From positions 124,001 to 188,000 of the forward strand of contig NZ_STGK01000002.1 in the NCBI RefSeq assembly GCF_004919105.1: a DNA stretch of 64,000 nucleotides, written 5' to 3'. This document shows positions 50,571-60,533 of this stretch, piece by piece. This DNA is from Nocardioides sp. GY 10113 (lineage in GTDB: Bacteria > Actinomycetota > Actinomycetes > Propionibacteriales > Nocardioidaceae). Each line of letters starts with the position of its first letter. Within the stretch, counting starts at the first letter, position 1. Both the position numbers and the translations under genes were made by a program. The notes under the pieces were generated by a model, which did not search any database, was not told the DNA's origin, and saw only the letters and a program-made list of their open reading frames with translations.

Positions 50571-51055
50571 CACTCGCCTCCCGACTCCGATCCGTCTCCC
50601 AGGTCGATCCGCTCGACCTCGGGGCCCCGCGGGTGCGGATCCCCGCTTCCCTCGCCCGCGCTCGACACCGCCTGGTCGAGCAGCCCCGCCGCCGCCTGCA
50701 GCAGCGAGGAGGCCGCGCTCGCCAGGTGCGCGCGCACCTCGGGCGAGGTCTCCCGCACCACGTGGACCGCGCGGCAGACCGGACAGTAGCGACACTCGGC
50801 GGCGTCGGTGGCGAGGTGGTCGTTGACCTCACGGGCGAACGACGCGGCCTGGCCGGCCATCGCCCCCAGGCCCTCGCCGAGACCCTCGCCCAGCCCGCCG
50901 GCGCCGTGCTCGCGCGCGAGGTCGGCGAACGCGCCGAACAGCTTGGCCGCCTCCTCCGCGACGCTGCCGACCTCCTCCGCGTCCGGCCGGTCCCGGCGCC
51001 GATCGTCCTCGGCGTTGCCGCTGGAGCTGCCGCGGGAGCCGTCGCGCTCGGTCAT
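50567..51055 (-). CDS. Hypothetical protein with a CxxC motif
   Basis: A 162-residue, acidic, helical protein. The N-terminal 30 residues are charged and probably disordered. AAKLFGAFADLAREHGAGGL follows, then a CRYCPVCRAVH cysteine motif near 90 that could bind metal, and a helix ETSPEVRAHLASAASSLLQAA. The family is not named here; the ORF is placed between ArsA-like and glucokinase genes with 4-bp overlaps on both sides, so all three are probably translated together. Confidence 0.82.
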   Translation of the reverse strand: MTERDGSRGSSSGNAEDDRRRDRPDAEEVGSVAEEAAKLFGAFADLAREHGAGGLGEGLGEGLGAMAGQAASFAREVNDHLATDAAECRYCPVCRAVHVVRETSPEVRAHLASAASSLLQAAAGLLDQAVSSAGEGSGDPHPRGPEVERIDLGDGSESGGEW

Positions 51056-52251
51056 CGTGCCCCTCCCATCGCCCGATCGGGCGCGGCGAAGCGCACCTGG
51101 AGCTCACCCTCGTGCACCCGTGCCCCGGCGACGTCCAGCCGCGCCAGCCCCGGGGGCAGCGTGAGCAACCGGCGCGCCGAGCCGACCGTGACCACCAGCT
51201 CGTCGCCGTTGCGGGCCAGGTCGACCTCGGCACGCGAGACGAACGGCAGGGCGAGGTGGAGCACGGCGTCACCGCCGTCGGCGCGGGTCACGCGGAAGGG
51301 CCCGTCGCCGCCGGGCACCTCCAGCGGGTCGGCGTCCGCGTACAGCGAGGCGGCGAAGCCGCGCAGCGCCGGCACCCCGAGCGGCTCGGCGGGCTGGTAC
51401 TCCGAGCGCCAGACCGGAAGCCCGGCGAACGACTGGTGGACGCGACCGAGCACCTCGTCCTGCGCCTGCACCCACCCGGCGCGCCAGCTGTCGTCGCTGC
51501 CCTGGGGGAACACCCGGTTCGCGACCACACCGTCGACGCGGTAGCCGTAGAGGCAGAGGCTGGTGTAGGCCCGGCGCGCCTCGGCGAGCACCACGTTCTC
51601 CGGCGTCAGCACCAGCCGCACGGTCGACTCGGGCGCGGCCAGGAGCTCGTGGACCTCGTCCAGCTCGGCGTGCAGTCGGTTGACCGCGTCGAACACCGAG
51701 TCGCCCGGCATCGGCACGCCGGCCGCGCGGTTGAGCACCGGGCGCAGTGCCTTGACCAGTCGACGCTGGATCGGCAGCAGCCGCTCGATGTACCACCCGA
51801 GCGCCTCGGGCAGCGCGAGCAGCCGCAACGTCTCGGCCGTCGGCGCGCAGTCGACCACGATCACGTCCCACCGCCCGGAGCGCGCGTGCAGCCGCAGCTC
51901 GAGGAGTGCGAGCACCTCCTCGGCACCCGGGATCACCGTCATCTCCTCCGCGGCGACCGGGTCCATGCCGGCAGCGTCGAGCACCGAGAGCAGGTACCGC
52001 TGGACGTCGGCCCAGGACTGCTGGAACCTCAGCTGCGCGTCGACCTGCTGGAGGTGGAGCCGCGGCGCGACCTCGACCGGGTCCGCAGCCACGACGCCCT
52101 CGGGTACGCCGTACGCGTCGGCCAGGGAGTGCGCGGCGTCCGTGGAGAGCACCAGCGTGCGCAGCCCGCGCTCGGCCGCCAAGGCGGCCGTGCCGGCGGC
52201 CACGGTCGACTTGCCGACACCGCCCTTGCCGGTGAACAGAAGGATCCTCAC
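51052..52251 (-). CDS. ArsA/Get3-family ATPase with a C-terminal HSP20-like domain
   Basis: A 399-residue P-loop ATPase. The deviant Walker A is FTGKGGVGKSTVAAG (residues 6-20), switch region STDAAHSLADA and VVDCAPTAETLRLLALPE. The C-terminal part (about 325-390, HLALPFVSRAEVDLARNGDE onward) is the ArsA HSP20-like beta domain. The metal-binding cysteines of arsenite pumps are not evident, and no ArsB is nearby, so arsenic efflux is unlikely. M. tuberculosis Rv2184c is the syntenic homologue; its role is unknown. GTG start. Confidence 0.9.
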   Translation of the reverse strand: MRILLFTGKGGVGKSTVAAGTAALAAERGLRTLVLSTDAAHSLADAYGVPEGVVAADPVEVAPRLHLQQVDAQLRFQQSWADVQRYLLSVLDAAGMDPVAAEEMTVIPGAEEVLALLELRLHARSGRWDVIVVDCAPTAETLRLLALPEALGWYIERLLPIQRRLVKALRPVLNRAAGVPMPGDSVFDAVNRLHAELDEVHELLAAPESTVRLVLTPENVVLAEARRAYTSLCLYGYRVDGVVANRVFPQGSDDSWRAGWVQAQDEVLGRVHQSFAGLPVWRSEYQPAEPLGVPALRGFAASLYADADPLEVPGGDGPFRVTRADGGDAVLHLALPFVSRAEVDLARNGDELVVTVGSARRLLTLPPGLARLDVAGARVHEGELQVRFAAPDRAMGGAR

Positions 52252-52288
52252 GGTGCGGCGTGCTCCGACTTCCCCGACCCCGGGCGCC

Positions 52289-52747
52289 TCAGGCGCCGGT
52301 CTCCACGCGCTTCTTGAGCCCCTTCAGCGCGGTGTCGATCAGGATCTTCTCGCCCTTGCGCTTGAGCATGCCGATCAGCGGGATCGACACGTCCAGGGCC
52401 AGCCGGTAGGTGACCTCGGTGGCGCCGGCCGCGGTCTCGCGCAGCAGGTAGGCGCCCTCCAGCGAGCGCAGCATCTTGCCCTCCACCAGGTGCCAGGTGA
52501 CCGAACGGTCACCCTCCCACTGGTAGCGCAGGGTGTACTCGTCCTTGATCGGCGAGACGTCGAGGGAGAAGAAGACGTCGCGGGCCCGGCCCTGTGCGGC
52601 GGGGTCGTCGTCGTCGAAGCTCGAGCGGACCTCGGCGACCATGACGCCCTTCGCCCACCTCGGGTAGGCGGGGAAGTCAGCGATCACTGCCATCACATCC
52701 GCAGCGGGCGCCTCGATGTGGATCGACGAAGACGTCTGCTCGGCCAT
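52289..52747 (-). CDS. SRPBCC (START-like) polyketide cyclase/dehydrase-type protein
   Basis: A 152-residue helix-grip protein: SSSIHIEAPAADVMAVIADFPAYPRWAKGV (in part) at the start, a curved sheet to LRYQWEGDRSVTWHLVEGKM (in part), and the C-terminal helix KGEKILIDTALKGLKKRVE. Such folds bind hydrophobic ligands. It is syntenic with M. tuberculosis Rv2185c. ATG start, with TAGCCT 6 nt upstream indicating a leaderless transcript. It may lead the ArsA-like gene cluster 37 bp downstream. Confidence 0.92.
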   Translation of the reverse strand: MAEQTSSSIHIEAPAADVMAVIADFPAYPRWAKGVMVAEVRSSFDDDDPAAQGRARDVFFSLDVSPIKDEYTLRYQWEGDRSVTWHLVEGKMLRSLEGAYLLRETAAGATEVTYRLALDVSIPLIGMLKRKGEKILIDTALKGLKKRVETGA

Positions 52748-52753
52748 GGCCGC

Positions 52754-52759
52754 AGGCTA
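52754..52759 (-). promoter_or_regulatory. Leaderless -10 box for the SRPBCC gene
   Basis: TAGCCT on the minus strand, 6 nt before the ATG at 52747. Confidence 0.6.
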
Positions 52760-52847
52760 CCGGACCCGGTACCGGTCCGTGGCCTTGGTCGGCACCGGCG
52801 GTAGCCTCCCCTCGGGGCCCCGGCCGTCCAGCATCACAGGAGGAACC

Positions 52848-54641
<1,794 letters not shown>

Positions 54642-54894
54642 GGCGCTCCCCCGCCACAGCGGTCACCAGCAGTCACCAGCGGCCAGCAGGCCCCACCAGA
54701 TACCAACGGACTCAGCAGACGCCTAGCGCATCGCCCGCCCCTTTTCTCAATTTGCGTCACCGTGGGCACCGCCACGGGTTAGCCTCGCCGTGCGTCGCCG
54801 GGAGGGGCGGCGCATTCACACCCTTTCTGATGGGTGCAAGGGGGGCAGCGCGGGCGTCACGCCCGTGCGGTCATGGGGAGCGGGGAGGGCTCTG

Positions 54895-55611
54895 ATGGAC
54901 CGTCGAAGGTTGCTGTTGATAGTCGCTGCGGTGGTTGCCGCGTGCGGCGTGTCGCTGGTCTTCGTGTACGCGCAGGGCGCCGACGCGCGGGCTGCGGAGA
55001 AGTACGACACCGTCGAGGTGCTCACGGCGGCGGAGAGGATCCTGCCGGGCGAGAGCCTCGACGACGCGCTGGAGGCCGGCAAGGTCGTCCTCTCGGAGGT
55101 CGCCCAGGGCCAGGTGCTCGCCGACGCGAGCTCGTCGGCGGACGGTCTCAGCGGCACGGTGGCGCTCACCACCGTCTACCCCGGCGAGCAGCTGATCCCG
55201 CTGAAGTTCGGCGGCGCCGACGAGGTCGAGGCCGCCGCCAGCCTGCCGATCCCGGACGGCAAGCTCGCCATCTCGATCGCCGTCGAGGACGCCGCCCGCG
55301 TGGGCGACTTCATCCGACCCGGCGCCGAGGTGACGGTCTTCCTGACCCGGCCCGCGCTCTCCACCCGGCTGCTGTTGGACCGGGTGACGGTGCTGGCCTT
55401 CGGCACCGCGACCACGGTGCCGAACGAGGGCGGCGAGACCCCCGAGGCCCGCGACGGGCTGCACTCGCTGCTGACCGTCGCGGTCTCGCAGCGGGAGGCG
55501 GAGAAGGTGCGGTACGCCGAGTCGATCGGCAGCCTCTCCGTCGCGCTGCTCAACGACGGCAGCAAGACCGAGCCCGACGAGGGCGTCGACGACGCCAACC
55601 TCTTCGACTGA
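54895..55611 (+). CDS. cpaB: Tad pilus assembly protein CpaB/RcpC
   Basis: A 238-residue protein: N-terminal membrane helix (about 5-25, LLLIVAAVVAACGVSLVFVY), an SAF domain (VEVLTAAERILPGESLDD) and a RcpC/CpaB C-terminal domain (LAISIAVEDAARVGDFIRPG, then VTVFLTRP). It acts at the envelope in Flp pilus assembly. ATG 54895 with GGGGAGGG upstream. The 253 bp before it, after the acyl-CoA ligase, should hold the tad promoter; it contains the only A/T-rich patch nearby (CTTTTCTCAATTTG at 54742) and a leader without a clear known riboswitch. Confidence 0.9.
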   Translation: MDRRRLLLIVAAVVAACGVSLVFVYAQGADARAAEKYDTVEVLTAAERILPGESLDDALEAGKVVLSEVAQGQVLADASSSADGLSGTVALTTVYPGEQLIPLKFGGADEVEAAASLPIPDGKLAISIAVEDAARVGDFIRPGAEVTVFLTRPALSTRLLLDRVTVLAFGTATTVPNEGGETPEARDGLHSLLTVAVSQREAEKVRYAESIGSLSVALLNDGSKTEPDEGVDDANLFD

Positions 55612-55621
55612 GGAGTCACAG

Positions 55622-56800
55622 ATGCCCGTCATCGTCGAGGCCGACTCGGCCGTCGTTCCCCAGCTCCAACGGGCGCTGCCCGCCGGATCCCACGTCGTCG
55701 CCACCGTCGACGGCATGCTCGCCTGGCTCGACCAGCGCACGGACGAGTACGGCGTGGTCCTCGGCCCGTCCGTCGGCCTGGAGGTCGCCTTCTCGGTCGC
55801 CGAGCTGCTCCGGATCACCCGCCCCGCGGTGAGCGTGGTCCTGGTCCGCCAGACCGTCGACACCACGGTCCTCACCCGGTCGATGCAGGCCGGCGTCCGC
55901 GACGTGGTGACCACCGAGGACCACGCCGTCCTCGCCGGCGCCATCGAGCGAGCCCACCAGCTGCACCGCGCGCTGCGCGGGATCACCGACGACGCCGAGC
56001 GCGGCAAGATCGTCACCGTCTTCTCGCCCAAGGGCGGGGTCGGCAAGACCACCTCGTCGGTCAACCTGGCCCTGACCCTCGCCGACGACGGGGCCCGCAA
56101 GGTCTGCCTGGTGGACCTCGACCTCGCGTTCGGCGACGTCGCGATCACCATGCAGATGTTCCCCAGCAACTCCATCGAGCAGGCGATCGGCTCCGAGAAC
56201 TCCGTCGACCTGTCCATGCTGGAGGGCCTGCTCACGCCGCACCCGAGCGGACTCGCGGTGCTCGCCGCACCGGCGCACCCCGACGTCCGGGAGCGGATCT
56301 CACCGCTCCTCATCGCGCGCATCCTGCGCACGCTGCGCGACGGCTTCGACTTCGTGGTGGTCGACACCTCACCGTCCTTCGACGACGCCACGCTGACGGC
56401 GCTGGACGAGACCGACGAGTGCGTCATCGTCGCCACGCTCGACGTGCCGACCCTGAAGAACGTCAAGGTGGCGCTGGAGACGATGGACATGCTCAGCATC
56501 GCCCGCGGCCACCGACACCTGCTGCTGAACCGCGCCGACGACGCGGTCGGCATCACCGTCGAGAAGGTCGAGTCGATCCTGGACATGCCGGTCAGCGCAC
56601 AGATCGCCACGGCCGTCGACGTCGCCGCGGCGACGAACGCCGGCACCCCGATCGTGGCCCAGAAGCCGCAGCACCAGGCCAGCCAGGCCTACCTGAACCT
56701 CGCCACGAGCCTGATCGGAGAGCCGTTGACCGGCGTCGGCGTCGGCGTCGGCGGCGGGGACGCGCGGTCGCGCAGCCTGTTCCGCCGCGGGAGGAACTGA
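55622..56800 (+). CDS. cpaE: Tad pilus ATPase-like localisation protein CpaE/TadZ
   Basis: A 392-residue protein with an N-terminal receiver-like domain (about 1-115; atypical, TRSMQAGVRDVVTTED) and a MinD/ParA-type P-loop ATPase domain: VFSPKGGVGKTTSSVNLALTL (in part), near 138-150, then VDLDLAFGDVAI and VVVDTSPSFDDATLTALDETD (in part). TadZ proteins place the pilus machine. ATG 10 bp after cpaB. The Gly/Val-rich tail (GVGVGVGGGD) is odd but in frame. The stop overlaps cpaF (TGATG). Confidence 0.94.
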   Translation: MPVIVEADSAVVPQLQRALPAGSHVVATVDGMLAWLDQRTDEYGVVLGPSVGLEVAFSVAELLRITRPAVSVVLVRQTVDTTVLTRSMQAGVRDVVTTEDHAVLAGAIERAHQLHRALRGITDDAERGKIVTVFSPKGGVGKTTSSVNLALTLADDGARKVCLVDLDLAFGDVAITMQMFPSNSIEQAIGSENSVDLSMLEGLLTPHPSGLAVLAAPAHPDVRERISPLLIARILRTLRDGFDFVVVDTSPSFDDATLTALDETDECVIVATLDVPTLKNVKVALETMDMLSIARGHRHLLLNRADDAVGITVEKVESILDMPVSAQIATAVDVAAATNAGTPIVAQKPQHQASQAYLNLATSLIGEPLTGVGVGVGGGDARSRSLFRRGRN

Positions 56801-58530
56801 TGTCGACCCTCTCCGAGCGCCTCGAGGCGGCGCGCCGCAGCGTCGCCGGCAAGCACGCGGACACGCCGTCGGACCCGAGCCCGAGCGGCGGCGACGCCGC
56901 GCCGACCGCCACCCGCCCCTCGCACGCGGCAGCGACCGCAACGGTCGGTGGCTCGGCCGCGCCGACCGCACCGACCGCACCGGCCGCACCGCCGGCCGCG
57001 GCAGCGCCGGCCGTGGCAGCGCCGACCGTGGCAGCGCGGTCCGCCGTGGCAGTCACACCGGCCACACCGGCCGCGCGCCCGGCACAGCCGCAGACCCCGC
57101 CGTCCAGCACGGCGGGGCCGCTGTCCTCCCGCATGGCCCCGTCGCCCGGGCCGGTCGCCCCGGCGCCCGGTCCGCTCTCCTCGCGCACCGCCGCGGCGGC
57201 GCACGGCGGCAGCGAGAACCGACCGGCGCAGCTGCGCGCCCTCGCCGGCCAGGAGCCGGACCGGATCGAGGAGCTGAAGGCCAGCGTCCACGCCACGCTG
57301 CTCGCGCAGCTCGGGGCGCAGCTCTACGACCAGGACCTGGACCAGTCCGAGCTGGACAGCCGGGTGCGGAGCGTCCTCGGCAGCGTCCTCGCCGCCCAGG
57401 ACCAGCCGCTCAGCAACGCCGACCGGGCCCGCCTGACCAGCGAGATCACCGACGACATCCTCGGCTACGGACCGATCGACCCCTACCTCCGCGACCCGGA
57501 GGTCTCCGAGGTCATGGTCAACGGCCACGACGACGTGTGGCTCGAACGGCGCGGTCGGCTGGTCAAGGCCGAGGCCCGGTTCGCCGACGAGGCGCACCTG
57601 CGGCGCACGATCGACAAGATCGTCTCCCGGGTCGGCCGCCGCATCGACGAGTCGAGCCCCATGGTCGACGCCCGCCTCCCCGACGGCAGTCGCGTCAACG
57701 CCGTCGTGCCGCCGCTGGCGCTCGACGGCTCGGCCCTCACGATCCGCAAGTTCTCCGCCGACGCGCTCACCGTCCACGACCTGCTCGCCACGGGGGCGTT
57801 GAGCCCCGAGGCCGCCGACTTCCTGCACGCCTGCGTGCGGGGCCGGCTGAACATCGTGGTCTCGGGGGGCACCGGGGCCGGCAAGACCACGACGCTGAAC
57901 GTGCTCTCCTCCTTCATCCCGCCCGACGAGCGGATCGTCACGATCGAGGATGCCGCCGAGCTGCAGCTCTCCCAGGGCCACGTGGTGCGGCTGGAGGCGC
58001 GGCCGTCCAACATCGAGGGCAAGGGCGCGGTGACCATCCGCGACCTGGTCCGCAACAGCCTGCGGATGCGCCCCGACCGGGTGATCGTCGGCGAGGTCCG
58101 TGACGCCTCCGCGCTGGACATGCTGCAGGCGATGAACACCGGCCACGACGGCTCCATCTGCACCCTGCACTCCAACGGCCCCCGCGACACGCTCTCCCGG
58201 ATGGAGACGATGGTGCTGATGGCCGGCATGGACCTGCCGGTCCGGGTGATCCGGGAGCAGATGGCCTCCGCCGTCGACCTGATCGTCCACCAGGCCCGGT
58301 TCAAGGACGGCACCCGGCGCATCACGCACATCACCGAGGTCGAGCGGATGGAGGGCGAGATCATCACCCTCCAGGACATCTTCCGCTTCGACAGCAGCGC
58401 GGGGTACGACGAGTCGGGGCGCTCGCTCGGGCGGCTCCGCTCCACCAACCTGCGACCGAAGTTCCTCGACAAGCTGGCGGCGGCCAACGTCAGCGTGGAC
58501 CCCGCCCTGTTCGCGGCGGATCCCTTCTGA
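56800..58530 (+). CDS. cpaF: Tad pilus secretion ATPase CpaF/TadA
   Basis: A 576-residue secretion ATPase. Residues about 30-140 are a Pro/Ala-rich low-complexity linker with short repeats. The N-terminal domain LLAQLGAQLYDQDLDQSEL follows, then ILGYGPIDPYLRDPEVSEVMVNG (in part). The catalytic core has Walker A VVSGGTGAGKTTTLN (about 351-365), the Asp box ERIVTIEDAAELQL, Walker B DRVIVGEVRDASALDMLQAMN (in part) and the His box. It powers Flp pilin export. The N-terminal linker is longer than usual. Confidence 0.95.
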   Translation: MSTLSERLEAARRSVAGKHADTPSDPSPSGGDAAPTATRPSHAAATATVGGSAAPTAPTAPAAPPAAAAPAVAAPTVAARSAVAVTPATPAARPAQPQTPPSSTAGPLSSRMAPSPGPVAPAPGPLSSRTAAAAHGGSENRPAQLRALAGQEPDRIEELKASVHATLLAQLGAQLYDQDLDQSELDSRVRSVLGSVLAAQDQPLSNADRARLTSEITDDILGYGPIDPYLRDPEVSEVMVNGHDDVWLERRGRLVKAEARFADEAHLRRTIDKIVSRVGRRIDESSPMVDARLPDGSRVNAVVPPLALDGSALTIRKFSADALTVHDLLATGALSPEAADFLHACVRGRLNIVVSGGTGAGKTTTLNVLSSFIPPDERIVTIEDAAELQLSQGHVVRLEARPSNIEGKGAVTIRDLVRNSLRMRPDRVIVGEVRDASALDMLQAMNTGHDGSICTLHSNGPRDTLSRMETMVLMAGMDLPVRVIREQMASAVDLIVHQARFKDGTRRITHITEVERMEGEIITLQDIFRFDSSAGYDESGRSLGRLRSTNLRPKFLDKLAAANVSVDPALFAADPF

Positions 58531-59606
58531 TGCGGCGCCTCGTCCTCGCCGCGGGCCTCACCGGCTGGCTCGGCGCGCTCCTCGGGCTCGGCCTGGCCGC
58601 ACCCGCCTCCGCGTCGGTGACCGACCTCGTCGCCCCCGCCTCCGGGGCGCACGACTGGATGCTCCTCGCGGGCACCGGGATCCTCGGTCTCGGCGCGATC
58701 GCGACGGCGGTCCTGCTCGTTCCCCGGCGGGCGACCACGCTGACCGTGGAGGACCGCATCTCGGCGTACTCCACCGCGTCGGCGGTGGGGGCCGAGGGCG
58801 GTCCCGCGACCGGGCGGGCGCACGCCGCCGCCGCCGGGCTGCTCCGGCGCAACCCGAAGCTCGAGGACCGGATCACCCGGCGGCTGAAGGCCGCGGGCAG
58901 CGAGCTGCAGAGCACGGAGTGGCTGCTGATCAACGCGGGCTCGGTGGTGGCCGCACTCGCGCTGGGCCTGCTGGTCGGACGGGGGGCCGTCGCCCCGGTC
59001 CTGCTCTTCGTCGTGGCCGGAGCCGTGCTGCCGACGGCCCTCATGCGGATGCGCGCGGGTCGCCGCGGCAAGGCCTTCCAGGCCGCGCTGCCCGAGACCC
59101 TGCAGCTGATGGCCAGCGCGCTCTCGGCCGGGCTCTCCCTGGCTCAGGCCGTGGACACCATCGTGCGCGAGGGCCCCGAGCCCATCGCGTCGGAGTTCCA
59201 GCGGGTGCTGATGGAGAACCGGATCGGCATCAGCCTCGAGGACGCCTTCGACGGCGTCGCGCAGCGGTTCGAGAGCCGGGACTTCGCCTGGGTGGTGATG
59301 GCGATCCGGATCCAGCGCCAGGTCGGCGGCAACCTCAGCGAGCTGCTCACCACCGTGGCCGAGACGATGCGGGAGCGCGAGTACCTCCGCAGGCAGGTGC
59401 ACGCCCTGGCCGCGGAGGGCCGCTACTCGGCCTACGTCCTGGTCGGGCTGCCCGTCGGTTTCTTCCTCTTCCAGTGCTTCGCCCAGCGTGACTACATCGC
59501 GACGATGTGGACCGACCCGATCGGCATCGTGGTTCTCCTCGGCGCGGCGGTGTGGCTGATGGTCGGGACGTTCTGGATGCGTCGCATGGTCCGGGTGGAG
59601 GTCTGA
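58530..59606 (+). CDS. tadB: Tad pilus platform protein TadB
   Basis: A 358-residue membrane protein. Two N-terminal helices (about 7-28 and 40-58), a basic cytosolic part, helices at about 130-175, a type II secretion F domain (AFQAALPETLQLMASALSAG, then REGPEPIASEFQRVLMENRIG) and C-terminal helices near 300-345. It forms the inner-membrane platform with TadC. ATG overlaps the cpaF stop by 1 nt, and its stop overlaps tadC. The first 30 residues could be a signal peptide (APASASV). Confidence 0.92.
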   Translation: MRRLVLAAGLTGWLGALLGLGLAAPASASVTDLVAPASGAHDWMLLAGTGILGLGAIATAVLLVPRRATTLTVEDRISAYSTASAVGAEGGPATGRAHAAAAGLLRRNPKLEDRITRRLKAAGSELQSTEWLLINAGSVVAALALGLLVGRGAVAPVLLFVVAGAVLPTALMRMRAGRRGKAFQAALPETLQLMASALSAGLSLAQAVDTIVREGPEPIASEFQRVLMENRIGISLEDAFDGVAQRFESRDFAWVVMAIRIQRQVGGNLSELLTTVAETMREREYLRRQVHALAAEGRYSAYVLVGLPVGFFLFQCFAQRDYIATMWTDPIGIVVLLGAAVWLMVGTFWMRRMVRVEV

Positions 59607-60529
59607 TGACGATGATGATGGCCGCCGCGACGCTCCTCGGCGTGGCCGTGGTCCTGTCCCTCGGCGCGATCGTGCTGCCGCGCCGCGTCGACCCCGTCAC
59701 TCGCGCCCTCGACGCGCTGGAGCGCACGTCGCCGAACGCCGAGTCGCTCCGCCGGGAGGCCGAGCGCCCGTTCGTGGAGCGGGTCGTGGCGCCGGTCCAC
59801 GAGCGCGCGAGCCGGATCGGTCGCCGGATCACCGGAGCCGACAAGGCCGACCGCCTCCAGCGCCGGCTCGACGTGGCCGGCAACCCGCACGACTGGGGCG
59901 TCGACCACATCCTGGCGTTCAAGGTCGTCGGCGCCACCGCGCTGCCGCCACTCGCGCTCGCCTACTGCACGCTGCTCGGCTTCGGCCTGACCACCACGGC
60001 CGTGGCCGCGGCCGCGGCGGTGGCCGTCGGGTTCTTCGCCGCCGACATGTACGTCTACCACCTCGGCTACGAGCGGAGTGCCGCGATCCGCGGCACCCTG
60101 GCCGACGCCGTCGACCTGTTGGCGATCAGCGTCGAAGCCGGCCTGGGCTTCGACGCCGCGCTGCAGCAGGTCGCCACCAACACCACGGGCCCGTTCGCCG
60201 AGGAGCTCGCGCGGCTGCTGCGCGAGATGCAGCTGGGGCGCGGGCGCGCGGAGGCGCTGCGTCGACTGGGCGAGCGCACCGACCTGCCGGAGCTGAAGTC
60301 GTTCGTCAGCGCGATGGTCCAGGCGGATGCGTTCGGCGTCTCGGTGGCCTCCGTGCTGCGAAGCCAGGCCGGCGAGATGCGCCTCAAGCGGCGTCAGTAT
60401 GCTGAGGCGAAGGCCCGTCAGGTGCCTGTGAAGATGATGGTGCCGCTGGTGCTGTGCATCCTGCCGTGCCTCCTGATCGTGGTCATCGGACCTGCCGCCA
60501 TCGAGATGTACCGGACCCTGGACCTCTAG
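59606..60529 (+). CDS. tadC: Tad pilus platform protein TadC
   Basis: A 307-residue T2SF-domain protein. Its N-terminal helix (about 4-22), a membrane pair near 105-150 and a T2SF domain (GTLADAVDLLAISVEAGLGFDAAL, in part, then LLREMQLGRGRAEALRRLGER in part) are followed by the C-terminal helix KMMVPLVLCILPCLLIVVIG. ATG overlaps the tadB stop (TGATG). The histidine kinase gene begins 4 bp later, so the sensor is probably co-transcribed with the tad genes. Confidence 0.92.
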   Translation: MTMMMAAATLLGVAVVLSLGAIVLPRRVDPVTRALDALERTSPNAESLRREAERPFVERVVAPVHERASRIGRRITGADKADRLQRRLDVAGNPHDWGVDHILAFKVVGATALPPLALAYCTLLGFGLTTTAVAAAAAVAVGFFAADMYVYHLGYERSAAIRGTLADAVDLLAISVEAGLGFDAALQQVATNTTGPFAEELARLLREMQLGRGRAEALRRLGERTDLPELKSFVSAMVQADAFGVSVASVLRSQAGEMRLKRRQYAEAKARQVPVKMMVPLVLCILPCLLIVVIGPAAIEMYRTLDL

Positions 60530-60533
60530 CCAC

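Noticed and set aside
51052..52251. Arsenite efflux ATPase ArsA
   Set aside because: No conserved metal-binding cysteines and no ArsB or ArsR nearby; synteny supports a general Get3/ArsA-like actinobacterial protein.
54642..54894. Possible cyclic-di-GMP riboswitch before the tad genes
   Set aside because: I looked for the GEMM core (GCAAA-type tetraloop and receptor motifs) and did not find it; only short weak hairpins are present.
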